Positions 19,142-30,698 of a stretch of DNA of 64,000 nucleotides are shown one piece after another. The translations under genes and the position numbers were made by a program. The notes under the pieces are model-generated. The model saw only the letters and a program-made list of their open reading frames with translations, was not told the DNA's origin and did no database searches. How positions within the stretch are numbered: position 1 is the first letter of the stretch; every line of letters begins with the position of its first letter. This DNA comes from Branchipolynoe longqiensis (lineage: Eukaryota > Annelida > Polychaeta > Phyllodocida > Polynoidae): positions 58,238,042 to 58,302,041 of the forward strand of contig CM059193.1 of the NCBI GenBank assembly GCA_030323885.1, in the 5' to 3' direction.

Positions 19142-19345
19142 TATATACATAAAAAAAACTATAATCATAGTGTCCACATAAATTGTACATTCATAATGCA
19201 GCCCCGTTTTTGCCAAAGCCAAGTCAAAGTCAAAGCTCGGTTAAACCAATGATCGGTTAATACAAACAAATTTCTAGGATCCCTTCAAGTTTGGTTTAAC
19301 GGGGTTATACTGTATTATGTTTATGCACGAAACTACCATCTGTTT

Positions 19346-19616
19346 CATGATTGATTGATTGATTGGTGGTTGCTTTACGCCGTGTCGGCAACATAGGCCA
19401 TATTCATGGTGAGGAATGTTTGTTTTTTGTTCAAACCATCGCTTTTACATGTAAAAGCAGACAATCAATTATGTGCCAATAGACACTCATTAAATAGAAA
19501 ACTCACAGTCATATATTTGTGGTCAAGGGAAACAAATTCCCATAGAAAAAGAAAAGTTTTATTAATAATTGATAGAATCTATTTAGTCAACTATATGAGG
19601 TGGTACAGTCCAGCTG
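19346..19616 (+). mobile_element. Interspersed repeat family I, copy 2
   Basis: GATTGATTGATTGGTGGTTG, then TTTACGCCGTGTCGGCAACA. Colinear with 6372-6636 to the end at GTACAGTCCAGCTG. Confidence 0.65.
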
Positions 19617-20546
19617 CCCTCAAAAAGGCTCAAATGTGTTCTTGTTTTACCTTAGTAAAAAGGTCATGCATACTGTCTGCAGTGTAGAACCGTTGGCGCA
19701 GGGCCAAACAAATCACCCATCTGTTTCATGCATCATTGAACTCGCAACTGTAACATTCTTTCCATATATATATATATTCATAATTATAGATACACAGATA
19801 TATGCATAGATATGTGCATATATATGTATATAAGCATAAATATATATGCGTGTATACATTATATAATCCAATGGTAAGAAGACCAGTGACATGGCGTTTA
19901 ATAAAACTAAGGTATATTCCAACAAAGAACATATTTGTAAAAAAAAAACTAAATTAAACAGAAGAAGGGGAAGATAGAACAAGACCTAAATTATAATAGC
20001 ACACATTTACACGGCGCTTACACATCGGTTACACAGTTCTTACACGGCGCTTACCTAGCAATAAGCTGGAGACAACCAGGTACAGTCGCATGTTGCTTGG
20101 GGCTCCTCTCTCCTAATACTCCTCCTTCCTCTGAGACTCGGTCTCACTCTCTGGGACCAAACTGAGATGAGCTCAAGGAACCAGCACAGAAACGCCCCCA
20201 CCCCGTGCCCTTTTACAAACAAGTAGCCGACTGAAAGTTGCAAAAAAAATCATCGCCACTAGGAGCATGTGCAAACAAGCACGCACTCACAGCTGGATTC
20301 ACAAGCACCAGATTAAATCTCCCACCTAAACCTGCACCAATTCGAATACTAATTCGAATTAGGCGCATGTATGTGTATGGTTTTAAATTAGAGCATTTAG
20401 AGATGTCGGCGCGGGTTGGTTGAAGTAATGTGCTTTTGTTTAGTATAACCCGCCCTCTGATCACCGTAAACGGATGCACTTCAACACCCACTGTGCATCG
20501 TGCTATTAAGAAATAACCGATAGCTTCTAATGCCGCGCGACACTAA
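19617..20546. other. Unassigned sequence
   Basis: TA/TATG-rich at 19762-19860. A moderately GC-rich stretch at 20040-20240 has a minus-strand open frame of 62 codons without a recognisable domain. Short repeated words TTACACGGCGCTTACAC lie near 20008-20052. No gene can be supported. Confidence 0.4.
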
Positions 20547-20986
20547 AGGCCCTGTCACATTACAACGCATCTCGGAAGCACGCCGCCAACGCGTAAAATC
20601 ACTTTTTTACATCGAGATGTGTCTAACTTTTTGGCGCGGGGGGAAAAGTTGGATGCCAGCGCAACGTTGTGGACGTAAGCGTAGCGTTGGTGCGACATTG
20701 TGGTGATGTATGAGGAAAAAAAAAAAAGGTTTGGCACAACGGGTGGCTAATGTGCCTCTCGCGCGTGCGGCGTTTAACTAGCATTGGCATAACGTGCTCC
20801 CAATGTTGCGCTAGCACAACGTATGAGAGCGTAGTGCCAGTGCCTGAGCGACGCATGTCCAACAAAAGTCCAGCGCATTTTGGGATTGCGCCAGTGTGCA
20901 CCCAGCACATGCGACATTGGCGTAATGCATGAGTAACGCATGCCAACGTGCAGGGGGGCGGGCACCCGACCCACCTGCCCCTTGGG

Positions 20987-20994
20987 TATAAATA
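20987..20994 (+). promoter_or_regulatory. TATA box of the Harbinger accessory gene
   Basis: TATAAATA lies 39 bp before the likely ATG at 21033. Transcription would then start a few bases before the ATG, which makes the more upstream in-frame ATG at 20940 an unlikely start. Confidence 0.6.
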
Positions 20995-21032
20995 GGGCTG
21001 CAGGCTGGCTCTCTCCTAACAACACCTCCAGC

Positions 21033-22725
21033 ATGCCAGGGAAAAAGACCTCATCAGCAACCAGCCAGTTTGGCCAGGGACGTGGCAAAGGGAAAGGGAA
21101 AGGGAAAGGCAGGAAAAGGATGACGGCGGAGACATCACCATCTCCAGCACAATCTCCAGCATCTCCTCCTGTGGGATCTCAGTGGACATCGCCATCTAGC
21201 CAGCGCGAGGAGACGATGGAGATGCCGTCCACGTCTCCGTCGCCTCCTCTGTCTCGCCCCTCGTCCGTCGCCTCCACCTCATCAAACATGCAGCAGGGGC
21301 CAAACAAGAGGAGGGTGAGGAAGTGCAACTGCACTCTAACCGCAGCAGACGAGGAGCTGATGCTGGAGTTCTTGCAGGGCAACCCGGTCATATGGAACAT
21401 CAGGATGAGTGACTACAGGCGGATAAACAAAAATGGGAAGCTTTGGGAGGACCAGGGCGAAAGGTTGGGCAAAACTGCGGGCCATCTCCAGGGCTGGTTC
21501 AAGTCCCTAAGTGACTTCAATACGTGTGCACAAAAAGAAGAGCAGTGACGGGCCTCCCCGGTGCACCGAGAGGGAGCAGTGCATCTTGGACAAGTTTGAC
21601 TTCCTGAGTTCAGTCGTCAGACACCGGCCTGAGCCCTGCAAAACTGTAGGACTATATATTTTACTGACATTGTAACTTGCAATGATGGTGATTTTATTAA
21701 TTATATTTATAGACCTCATTCTGGATAAATATATGTATATATTTTAATGGCATTATAATTTACAATGATGTGCTTTTTTTGTATTCTTTACCTCATTTTG
21801 GCCAATCAATTTGTATTCATGTTACTTATGGTGCTTTATTATTGTGTCTTGCAGGTGCTTGCCACCATAGACACAGCTCAGGGCGATCTGGGGTCTGCAG
21901 AGTCTGCCTGCGCTGAGCTGCAGATCAGGCTGGAGGAGCAGCGGGGCAGACCCAGACCCCCAGCCACGGCCTGAGGCAGGGAGAAGGACAGCTGTCTATG
22001 TCCAAGGCCCAAGAAAAGAAGGCGTGGGCCGGGATTTATCACGTCCTGACGGAGGTGCTGGATGTAGAGGTAGACAACAAAGAGCGACGCATGCAGGTGG
22101 ACCTGGCCAGGTCCAACCCCTCCACAGCGTTTCCTGTACGACCCCGTCTGCGACGTCATGGCAGTCGACGTCGACGCACGCGTCCTCCTGTCCATCACCG
22201 AGTGAGATGTACCAGCCATATCCTCACCAGTGGAGAAACCAACTACCACCAGGATCCCCATGGGCTTCACAGAGCCAGGAGTATATGCAGCAGTACATGA
22301 TGCAGCTGGTGCTGCCTGCATTGGTGGTGGGGCTGCACCAGCCGACGGGACTGATGCAGCACCAGCCGACAGCGCAGGTACTAGAGCCGGTACTGCAACC
22401 CCAGGCTCTGTTTGGCCAGCAGCCCATGGGTCCGCCTCCACTGGTGGGGATGCCTTCACCACCGACAGCGCGCCCAGCACCTTCACCAGCATCACCTCCA
22501 GCAGCACCTGTAGCACCGGCAGCGATGCCACAACCAACCAGCAGGTGTAGGTTTCATCCCAAGCGGTGCTGAACCAGTCCACCAACTCCGACAGCAGGGG
22601 ACAGTTTGCTGAATCTGTCCGGGCTGTCGGGGATTTCCAATGTGTCCAACTTGAACTTTGAAGCACAGGAGCTGTGTGCTCCTGCGGGGGACATGGAAAC
22701 CCCACCAAAGGCCCTTGAGGAGTGA
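21033..22725 (+). pseudogene. Harbinger MADF/Myb-like accessory protein, frameshifted
   Basis: From ATG 21033 a Ser/Pro/Lys-rich N terminus (KGKGKGKGRKR near residue 20-30, a likely nuclear signal) leads to a MADF-type domain: DEELMLEFLQGNPVIW, then NGKLWEDQGERLGK and GWFKSLSDFN. The frame breaks at about 21525 and stops at 21546. In the next frame the expected continuation VHKKKSSDGPP, then EREQCILDKFDFL and VVRHRPEPCK, follows. A probable intron spans 21646-21854 (CT|GTAGGA to TCTTGCAG|G). The next exon encodes a coiled-coil-like AELQIRLEEQ, then stops. A Gln/Pro-rich region and an acidic C terminus (LNFEAQELCAP to a TGA at 22723-22725) can still be read in shifted frames. Such proteins carry the Harbinger transposase to the nucleus and its DNA ends. 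Confidence 0.75.
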
Positions 22726-22917
22726 CTGTAATGTTGGTGCTGTATATATGTATATATTTATTGTTTGTAGTATGTAAATCTTGTATCCATGTATATATGT
22801 ATATATGCATATTTGTTATAATGTAATTATTATGTGCCTCTATACACTATTTACTAGTCTATTTCTTTGCAAACATTATTTATCCTTATACAAATCCCCC
22901 AAATGCAATGTGGTAAA

Positions 22918-22923
22918 AATAAA
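22918..22923 (+). terminator. Polyadenylation signal downstream of the accessory gene
   Basis: AATAAA occurs about 190 bp after the accessory-gene stop codon. Confidence 0.4.
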
Positions 22924-23036
22924 TTTAATGAAACTTATAATAATTTAGGCCTTTGCCCAGTTAGCCTACTTTACAAAAACTCATCTGACATGTAACTGTA
23001 AATAAGAACCCTCCCCCCCTTAAAATAAGTGACATG

Positions 23037-24083
23037 TTAAATTTGGCCCTTAAAAAGTAAGTAAACTTCCCTATAAAGTAACCTTCCCCACCTGACATGT
23101 AAATTTGTTAGTGTATATAATTGGGGTATACCCCTCTGGCTGTACAGCTTCCTCATTGTCGGGCGTAGGGCGAAGGCATCATCACCGATCAGGAAGTAGG
23201 GTACAGCATCCTGGCTGTTCATGATAGGCTCGCTGGCAGGGAGACCGAAAGTACCATCTTTGATGCCCGCCTTCAGCTCAGAGTCATTGAAAACCTGTGC
23301 GTCTGATGCCGAACCCGTTCCACTGACATCCGCCCAGATGAACTTGTAGTCTGCATCAACGAGCGCCAGGAGAACTATAGAGTAGAATCCCTAAAGGCCC
23401 TGTCACACATCACCGGTTTGGGGGAAACAGACAGTAACCGAACAAAGTCCGGTTTGTTTCCGTACAAGTTTTGAACATGCACAAAACTAGGAACGGATGC
23501 CACCTGATTGACGTCTATGGTTCTTGTCCGGTTTGAGTTTGTTTCATCCATTGGCTATCCGTTTCATGTCCATTTCATGTCCGTTTCATGTCCGTTTCAT
23601 GTCCGTTTTATGTCTGTTTCATGTCTGTTCGTCCGGCGGCCTTTGACTCGATGTCGCAACACTTTGACACATTTTAATACATTTTGATACTTATCACAAC
23701 TGGACTAGACAATTCTGTCCGTTGCTCAAACCAGCATAGTGTGACAGGCACTTTATAGTTGTAGTACAGGGATCCACTCTTTGGGGGACACCGGCAGGCA
23801 ATATGCTTCCTAGTGCTGCACATGTGTGGGGGAAGTTCCACCTCCCCATGAACTTTTCGGAGATGGCACACCCTCCATCAGAAGTCATGGGGCAGGTCAT
23901 CATCTTGTCAATGTATTCAGTGATGACTGCTTTACACACCTCTCTAACGATGATTGATTGTGTGTTGTGGGGGACCTTCCACCCAAACTTCATGGAGGCA
24001 TACTTGCTCCCAGAGGCTAGGTGACGCAGAGTGAGGTCAAGACACGGTGGAGAAATGCCAACTGCACGTCGGCCATAGGTCAT
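23037..24083 (-). pseudogene. Harbinger DDE transposase, broken and interrupted by a MITE
   Basis: Read leftward on the minus strand: LTLRHLASGSKYASMKFGWK, then VREVCKAVITEY and EKFMGRWNFPHTCAAL (helical N-terminal part). A frameshift near 23815 follows, then RKHIACRCPPKSGSLYYNYK. A 358-bp MITE is inserted here. The sequence resumes as GFYSIVLLALVDADYKFIWA, SDAQVFNDSEL and YFLIGDDAFALRPTMRKLYS. These are the D-G-K-H region, the V-D-A-N-Y-like strand and the GD-AF motif of PIF transposases. The first catalytic Asp is lost at the frameshift. The second, in GDDAF, remains. The final Glu region (V-E-N-x-F-G) is not found, and the extreme N terminus is missing. Confidence 0.8.
23395..23752. mobile_element. 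MITE inserted in the Harbinger transposase
   Basis: A 358-bp element with ends AGGCCCTGTCACAC and, inverted, AGTGCCTGTCACAC. The flanking triplets are TAA (left) and TTA (right), i.e. TWA with one change. Removing the element and one TTA makes the flanking transposase codons read continuously as N-Y-K-G-F. The interior has GTTTCATGTCC repeats and the AAGTTTTGAACATGCACAAAAC inverted motif at about 23467. Similar in style to 3446-3889. Confidence 0.85.
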
Positions 24084-24754
24084 GCATACGTCAGAACAAC
24101 GTTGTCATACGTTGGTGTTACGTTGCGAATGCGCTGACTGAATGCTCTCCATCAGAGGAATGAAAATCAACGCAGGACAACGGAAGAACAACGTTCCTCC
24201 AACGTGCATCTAACATATCTCGACGTATGCCTAATGTAGGCGTAACGTAAGCACCCATGCATTGTTGTACGTCGAAAGTTTTGTGCATGCACAAAACTTC
24301 ACTGACCCCCTGATGCGCGCCGCCATATGTCGACGTACATTGACGTATACCAACGCGTGTCTGCCGCATGCGTAACGCATAATGATGTATCCCGACGTAG
24401 CGGCAAAAAATCACATACATCACTGGACGTTTGCGCGATGCGTCGTAATGTGACAGCCCCATAAGCAGGGCAAATATTGGGTGCCCACCGGGCTACTTAA
24501 TCAACTGATGTACAACAACAAAATGGCAGACAAAAATAAACATTTTATTAAACGCTAAAAATCATACTTTAGCGATACCCTCCCCACTCCTGCCCCCTGC
24601 TGGACACTTTGTACGTCCGTGAAAATGTTGAAAACTTTGGACGACCCCTTAGGTGACACAACTGGACTGATATTTTCACTCAATGTGCGTGCGGCTGGCA
24701 CCATGCTCCTCCCCCTATTGTTGGTTGCAGGCGATCAATGCCCGAAGATAACGT

Positions 24755-26126
24755 CAACCTGGCTAATTCTGGTTGCTTAATGCAGAGCGTTAACTAGGCA
24801 GACAAGAACTGAAATAACCCGACCATCACCCCAACCTGGCTAATTCTGGTTGCTTAATGCAGAGCGTTAACTAGGCAGACAAGAACTGAAATAACCCGAC
24901 CATCACCCCAACCTGGCTAATTCTGGTTGCTTAATGCAGAGCGTTAACTAGGCAGACAAGAGCCGACACAACCCGACTGTAACCCCAACCTGGCTAATTC
25001 TGGTTGCTTAATGCAGGGTGTTAACTAGGCAGACAAGAGCCGACACAACCCGACCATAACCCCAACCTGGCTATTTCTGGTTGCTTAATGCAGAGCGTTA
25101 ACTAGGCAGACAAGAGCCGACACAACCCGACCATAACCCAAACCTGGCTAATTCTGGTTGCTTAATGCAGAGCGTTAACTAGGCAGACAAGAGCCAACAC
25201 AACCCGACCATAACCCCAAACTGGCTAATTCTGGTTGCTTAATGCAGAACGTTAACTAGGCAGACAAGAACTGAAATAACCCAACAATAACCCAAACCTG
25301 GCTAGTTCTGGTTGCTTAATGCAGTGTTAACTAGGCAGACAAGAGCCGACACAATCCGACCATAACCCCAACCTGGCTAATTCTGGTTGCTTATTGCAGA
25401 GCGTTAACTAGGCAGACAAGAACTGACACAACCCGACTGTAACCCCAACCTGGCTAGTTCTGGTTGCTTAATGCAGAGTGTTAACTAGGCAGACAAGAGC
25501 CGACACAACCTGACCATAACCCAAACCTGGCTAATTCTGCTTGCTTAATGCAGAGCATTAACTAAGCAGACAAGAGCCGACACAACCCGACTGTAACCCC
25601 AACCTGGCTAATTCTGCTTGCTTAATGCAGAACGTTAACTAGGCAGACAAGAACTGACATAACCCGACCATAACCCCAACCTGGCTAATTCTGGTTACTT
25701 AATGCAGAGCGTTAACTAGGCAAACAAGAGCTGACACAACCCGACCATAACCCCAACCTGGCTAATTCTGGTTGCTTATTGCAGAGAGTTAACTAGGCAA
25801 ACAAGAGTCGCCACAACCCGACCATAACCCCAAACTGGCTAATTCTGGTTGCTTATTGCAGAGCGTTAACTAGGCAGACAAAAGCTGACACAACCCGACC
25901 ATAACCCCAAGCTGGCTAATTCTGGTTGCTTAATGCAGAGCATTAACTAGGCAGACAAGAACCGACACAACCCGACCATCACCCCAACCTGGTTAATTCT
26001 GGTTGCTTAATGCAGAGCGTTAAGTAGGCAGACAAGAGCCGACACAACCCGACCATAACCCCAAACTGGCTAATTCTGGTTGCTTAGTGCAGAACATTAA
26101 CTAGGCAGACAAGAGCCGACAGAACC
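24755..26126. repeat. 77-bp tandem repeat, about 18 copies
   Basis: The units run AACCTGGCTAATTCTGGTTG, CTTAATGCAGAGCGTTAACT, AGGCAGACAAGAGCCGACAC and AACCCGACCATAACCCC. Copies differ by a few substitutions (for example GAACTGAAATAACCC versus GAGCCGACACAACCC). Some copies begin TCTGCTTGC or end in CTGTAACCCC. It starts about 290 bp to the right of the Harbinger element and is followed by an S1 SINE. No coding frame persists across units. Confidence 0.95.
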
Positions 26127-26202
26127 CGACCCGACAGGATGGTGTAGCGAGGCGGTACCCAGTTCCCTAGTTACTCCCGCTGCCTGACATTCCACCATGC
26201 TC

Positions 26203-26512
26203 CGTTGGTTGGTTGTTGGAGTTTTACGTCCTGGCAACATCTAAGAGGTCATCAGGATCGGTACCGACTTGTGACAGTGCACACTCATGGTGACTTTATA
26301 GTGCTGCTCCCACTGAGAGACCAGGCCGCCATGACCTGATATCCCACTCAGTCACATTATCTTGACACTGAGCTAACCAGTCCTTGCCCTATCCTAATAA
26401 TGCCGAGCGCCTGGCTGGGAAGTGGCAAGTATAAATGTTTAAGTCATTGGTTTGACTCGACCAGGGTTCGAAATACGATCTACCGAAACGGAAGACGGAC
26501 GCTCAAGCTTGC
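26203..26512 (-). mobile_element. SINE family S1 copy
   Basis: Tail GTTGGTTGTTGGAGTTTTAC at the left, body, and head CCAGGGTTCGAAATACGATC to GGACGCTCAAG at the right. It is followed by a G/C homopolymer patch (26514-26540). Confidence 0.85.
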
Positions 26513-26910
26513 TAGGGGGGCTGGGGCACCCCCCCCCCCCCATATATTTTTTTAATCACTTTAAAATGGGGCTATTTGAGGGCATTTCCAAGGGGTTATA
26601 GGCTGATATTTTGGCATCTGTATAACAGGATATTTAATTGTTTTTAATCAAAGGTACAGCAATTTGCACAAACGTACAGAAATTCGTACAAAAGTACAGA
26701 AATTCGTAGGATTTTGGGCTCGATCCATGACTCGTGAGGTGACTGATCAGAACCTTCAATTTCCGTGACTCTCACGGGAATTTTGTGAGTGTTGACAACA
26801 CTGCGACCGTGTTCATTGCACATCTTAACAGAGTCGTCGATCACTCCTACTGGAGATAACATTTTAATCAACCAATTCTCAAACTGGGGTTGGCAGGTTA
26901 TATGGTGTCG
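26513..26910. other. Unassigned sequence
   Basis: Poly-G/poly-C patch, then AT-rich sequence with a short ACAGAAATTCGTA duplication (26674-26708). No gene was recognised. Confidence 0.4.
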
Positions 26911-27228
26911 TTTGTTGTTGTTTTACGTCCTAGCAGGACGGGTACCGACTTGCGATAGTGCGCATTCATGGCGACTTTATAGTGATGCCCCACTGGAAGA
27001 CCAGGCCCCCAGCACCATGACCTGATATCCCTCTCAGTCATATTATCCTGACACTGACCCAACCAGTCCTTGCCCTATCCTAATAATGCCTAGTGCCAGG
27101 CTAGGAAGCGACAAGTATCAATTTTTAAGTCATTGCTTTGACTCGACCAGGGTTCGAACCCACGACCCCACGATCTACCAACACGGGAGACGGACGCTCT
27201 AACTCATTCGGCTTTCCCGTCTGGTCTG
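26911..27228 (-). mobile_element. SINE family S1 copy
   Basis: TTGTTGTTTTACGTCCTAGC (short tail variant) through the body to CATTCGGCTTTCCCGTCTGG. Directly followed, in the opposite orientation, by an S1 tail fragment (27233-27335: GGGTTATAAAGTCGCCATGA to GCCAGGACGTAAAACTCC). Confidence 0.82.
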
Positions 27229-27375
27229 GCGGGTTATAAAGTCGCCATGAGCGCGCCCTGTCACAAGTCAGTGCCCGTCCTGATATTACCTTATATGGTG
27301 CCAGGACGTAAAACTCCGACAATCAATCCATCAATCTAATGCCGAACTGACCATCTCAGTCCACATGCAGACCCT

Positions 27376-27729
27376 TTAAAGTTGCATAGTCCGATGCTTT
27401 TGAGTTTCTGCTATTTTCTGAGATAAATATATTATACTAATCGTTATCATCTACTTTACTTTAGTTTGAAGTAACTGTAATTTTAAATGGCTAAGTTTGG
27501 AGATATTTCTCATGAAAACATGCCAAAATAATTTTGGCAAGCACGCCAAAACTCTGACACCATAGACTTCAGTAGCAACGGGTTCTATTAATTGACTTAT
27601 TTTGCCCTTCTATGCAGCAACAAATGCTTAATAAATCCACCAGTGTCTAAGTTGAATATGTAGAATCAAATCTAGATAATTTTTTTGGTTTTGAAAATTT
27701 GATGTTTTCATCGGACTATGCAACTTTAA
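27376..27729. mobile_element. MITE family C, reference-like full copy
   Basis: A 354-bp element with perfect TIRs TTAAAGTTGCATAGTCCGAT at both ends. The interior includes GATAAATATATTATACTAAT, TTTTGGCAAGCACGCCAAAA and GAATCAAATCTAGATAAT. No coding capacity. The superfamily is undetermined because the TTAA-like ends make the target duplication ambiguous. Confidence 0.88.
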
Positions 27730-27934
27730 TTGATAGCTGTGAACAGATTAGCAGGGCGGCCGGATCCTGCTCGACCGTTATCGCACTGTTATCGGTTTGA
27801 AGGAGGGGTGGATGTGAATCGAACCTCAGACAAGGCTTCTTTTATCTCGTTCCGAATATAGTATCCGAATATCGTCTGATGTGACCAAACGCGTACAAAT
27901 CTCGTCCTTTTCTTATTCAATGAATGACTGGATT

Positions 27935-28028
27935 GGTTGGTTGTTGGGAGTTTTATGTCCTGGGAACATCTAAGGTCATATCAGGATGGGTACCAACTTA
28001 TGACAGCGTGCACTCATGGTGACTTAAC
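27935..28028 (-). mobile_element. SINE family S1, tail fragment
   Basis: TTGGTTGGTTGTTGGGAGTT to CACTCATGGTGACTTAAC; truncated after about 95 bp. Confidence 0.75.
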
Positions 28029-28049
28029 GTCACCCAGAAACAAATGAAT

Positions 28050-28470
28050 CCAGCATCAAAAGCTCCCCAAACATACCTTTGCTTAGTTTGTTCAGTTCAT
28101 GCAACTGAACATGTGGGAGGAGAGTGTTGAGGTCTGTGATGTATGAATGACATCATAGGTGGGATTCCCTCATCACATGACCTAGCGGGGTTACCCACAT
28201 AGAGGGGAATCCATGGCAACCACCAAAATGGCAGCCACAGAAAGCTTTCAATTCAACTTTTAAAGTATATTAATCTACATGATTTAATCAATTATTCACA
28301 TAAAAAGTAGCTGGTTATGAGAAATAAACATCTGAACTTTATATTTAGCATTTTAGATTGCAAATTCTAACATTTTTCTCTATATGGTTGTCTAAAAGCC
28401 TTGTCAGTGCTGCTGGACGAACTACAACACAACGGGAGCAACCAATTTCAGGACTCTCCCCCCATGTATA
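28050..28470. mobile_element. Interspersed repeat family H, copy 1
   Basis: Contains GATGTATGAATGACATCATA, GGTGGGATTCCCTCATCACA, ATTAATCTACATGATTTAAT and, further on, GTCAGTGCTGCTGGACGAAC. The same blocks occur at 62600-62890 with 63480-63540, and partly at 46200-46500. This is a dispersed repeat of unknown class. Confidence 0.6.
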
Positions 28471-28550
28471 CAGTTGCATAAACTGAAAACCTGCAATGGT
28501 ATGCTTGGAGAGCATTTGTCGGAGTACGGTTCGTGTCTCAGCATCCTATA

Positions 28551-28778
28551 CTGGGTCTGTTTAATAGTGCTGCCGCCAGCCCCATGACATGGTATCCCAC
28601 TCAGTCACATTATCCTGACACTGAGCCAACCAGTCCTTTCCCTATTTAATGCTAGGCGCCTGGCTAGGAAGAGACAAGTATAAAGTTTTAACTCATTGGT
28701 TTGTCTTGACCAGGGTTCGAATCCCACGATCTACCAAAACGGGAGACTGACGCTCAACTCATTCGGCCATCCCGTCTC
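28551..28778 (-). mobile_element. SINE family S1 copy, 3' truncated
   Basis: GGGTCTGTTTAATAGTGCTG to the tRNA-like head ending CATTCGGCCATCCCGTCTCG. Confidence 0.8.
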
Positions 28779-28926
28779 GAATGACTGAATACTGCGGGGT
28801 TGATGCTAGAGACCGATATATATAAAACAACAGCAGCAGCAATTTCAAACGTTGGCCTGTCTTTTTTATTTCTGATCATTCCATGATCCCGAATCCCGAG
28901 GTGCATTTGGTACAAAAAAGTCAATT

Positions 28927-28929
<3 letters not shown>

Positions 28930-28979
<50 letters not shown>
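28930..28979. repeat. (TA)n microsatellite followed by TG repeats
   Basis: About 25 TA units, then TGTGTGTGTG. Confidence 0.95.
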
Positions 28980-28989
<10 letters not shown>

Positions 28990-28991
<2 letters not shown>

Positions 28992-30690
28992 ATGCGTACA
29001 TAAATGTATATATGCATATATAATTTTAAATCTGACCGTCCGAGCAGGTCTGGAGGCGGTAGTGACCAGACAGGCCAGGAGCCACTCACAGCTGGTGCCA
29101 TAGTGGCAGAAGCAGGAACTAACTCCTATGACAGTAGGATAGTAGGTAATAACTAATAAATAGAAGAGAACTGATAAGTGGTAGTGTCCTTTTTTATATT
29201 CCCAGAATATATAATAGATTGTAGAGCATGTATAGGCTGTACATTATTAATATACATATATTAATATATAAATATATTAATATATATGTGCTGTATAACC
29301 ATTATGCAAGTATAATTATCCGTAAACTGATTACCCTTGTACTGTGCCTCTGCTTGGCATCTTGTCTTGACACCTCACAACAATTGACACTTAACAACTC
29401 AGGCGAATGGACAGGCTCTCTGTCTTGCCTGGTGCTGCCGCCTCCCCTATTCAGCTGTCACGATTCAGCCTCTTGCCTGTATGACTCACTTAAAATTATA
29501 TATATATAAATATTATATATATGTTTAACCGTTCCACACCCTTGCCTGATGCGAGCCTATGTATTGTTTCCATAATAAATTCCGTGTGAATTTCCTGGGC
29601 CTGCCACGGGCCGCCGCCGCCTCTCGTCCCGCCGCCGGTTGACCGCCTTCATGCTATGTAACTCACGCTAAGGGAGGAGAGCTAGAGTGCCATAGATATA
29701 CGGACTGACCCTCTTCCTGCATTTAATAGACGTATATTAATTATTTCCTTAACTCACTGGCTCTCCTCCACGCCATGTAGCTTGTTATGTAATACTTTAA
29801 GTAGTCCAGACCTAAGCAGACACTCTACGTTGTGTCGCCGCTGTCACTTATAAACAGCCTAGATAGCATTTTTACTCAGTTAGGTGTTATTACTGTAATT
29901 CATGCTTTTATTAAGAAGGTGGTTACTATGTCCCAGGAGGGGGGTGATCGGCTTCATACAGCCCGCTGGGCAGAAGGCCCTTAATTATATATAGAATAAT
30001 CGAATATCAATATCAAGTTGACCATAGCAGTTAATATACTTAGGGACTGAAGAATAGTAAAGAATGCAAGGAACATTCCAATCACCTTGCAGAGCTCACA
30101 ACTTTATTTCTGTTCCTACTGATACAATCTAAGTTCTTCAATAACGATCAATACAAATAAATACATCCCCTCCCATTTCATTAAGTTAAAACAGTTTGGA
30201 ATTCTGACAATTAAAGCCTAAATCTCGTCTAAAACATCAGAGCGTGTAGCAACACATCTGATTGGTCTGAGCCCGAGCGCTCAACCTCTCTACGTTGCTA
30301 GGAAAGTCGCAACCTGCGTCTCCTAGCAATGAGTTATTGCAGTAAACCCGGCCCCACATTTGATGGCCAATGCGGGTCTGTCTTGGCGAGCAGCCCACAT
30401 TTCCAAATGCGGGTTGCTCAGCCCAAGCCCGCAATGGCCACAGCTTGAGTATAGTCTCGCCCACTTCACATATATACCTATGATTTATATATATATATAC
30501 CTATGATGTGGTTGCACATGAAATCCCGATATCACAGATAAAAATACTAACTCCACATACACCCACAATTTGATTGTCTCCCACATCAGCCCCCATCTCA
30601 ATACCAGTATCAATATGTGCTAGATAAACTTCAATCAAAATGTCAGAAATGTCCTACACACGTACACGTATGACCAGCCGTGGATTTTCA
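28990..30690. other. Long unassigned region with retroelement-like hints
   Basis: No exon was recognised. A CG-rich block with AATAAA just upstream (about 29572-29640) and a minus-strand AATAAA (TTTATT near 30104) resemble ends of LTR elements. No terminal repeat pair or coding domain was found. Minus-strand codons at 30237-30464 are open for 75 residues without a known motif. Confidence 0.35.
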
Positions 30691-30698
30691 TTGGTTGA

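Larger units (their letters stand above)
20547..24461. mobile_element. PIF/Harbinger transposon, two-gene, decayed
   Basis: A 3915-bp element flanked by TAA (20544-20546 and 24462-24464). Ends AGGCCCTGTCACATTACAAC and, inverted, TGGGGCTGTCACATTACGAC. It contains a MADF/Myb-type accessory gene on the plus strand and a DDE_Tnp_4-type transposase on the minus strand, converging toward about 22.8-23.0 kb. That is the normal Harbinger plan. Both genes carry frameshifts. A 358-bp related MITE interrupts the transposase, and its N and C termini are missing, so this copy cannot be autonomous. Its ends match the family-A MITEs at 9538 and 17714. Confidence 0.9.

Noticed and set aside
20940..21032. Upstream ATG at 20940 as start of the Harbinger accessory protein
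   Set aside because: A TATA box at 20987 lies between it and the ATG at 21033, so the downstream ATG is the more likely start.
21878..22810. 310-codon minus-strand frame in the Harbinger element
   Set aside because: It is antisense to the accessory gene, with no transposase motifs; the real transposase fragments lie at 23.0-24.1 kb.
24755..26126. CRISPR-like array
   Set aside because: The 77-bp units are contiguous with no unique spacers, and the genome is clearly eukaryotic; the same applies to the 24-, 39- and 42-bp arrays.
28990..30690. A second LTR retrotransposon
   Set aside because: AATAAA-containing GC-rich blocks look LTR-like, but I found no repeated termini, primer site or coding domain.
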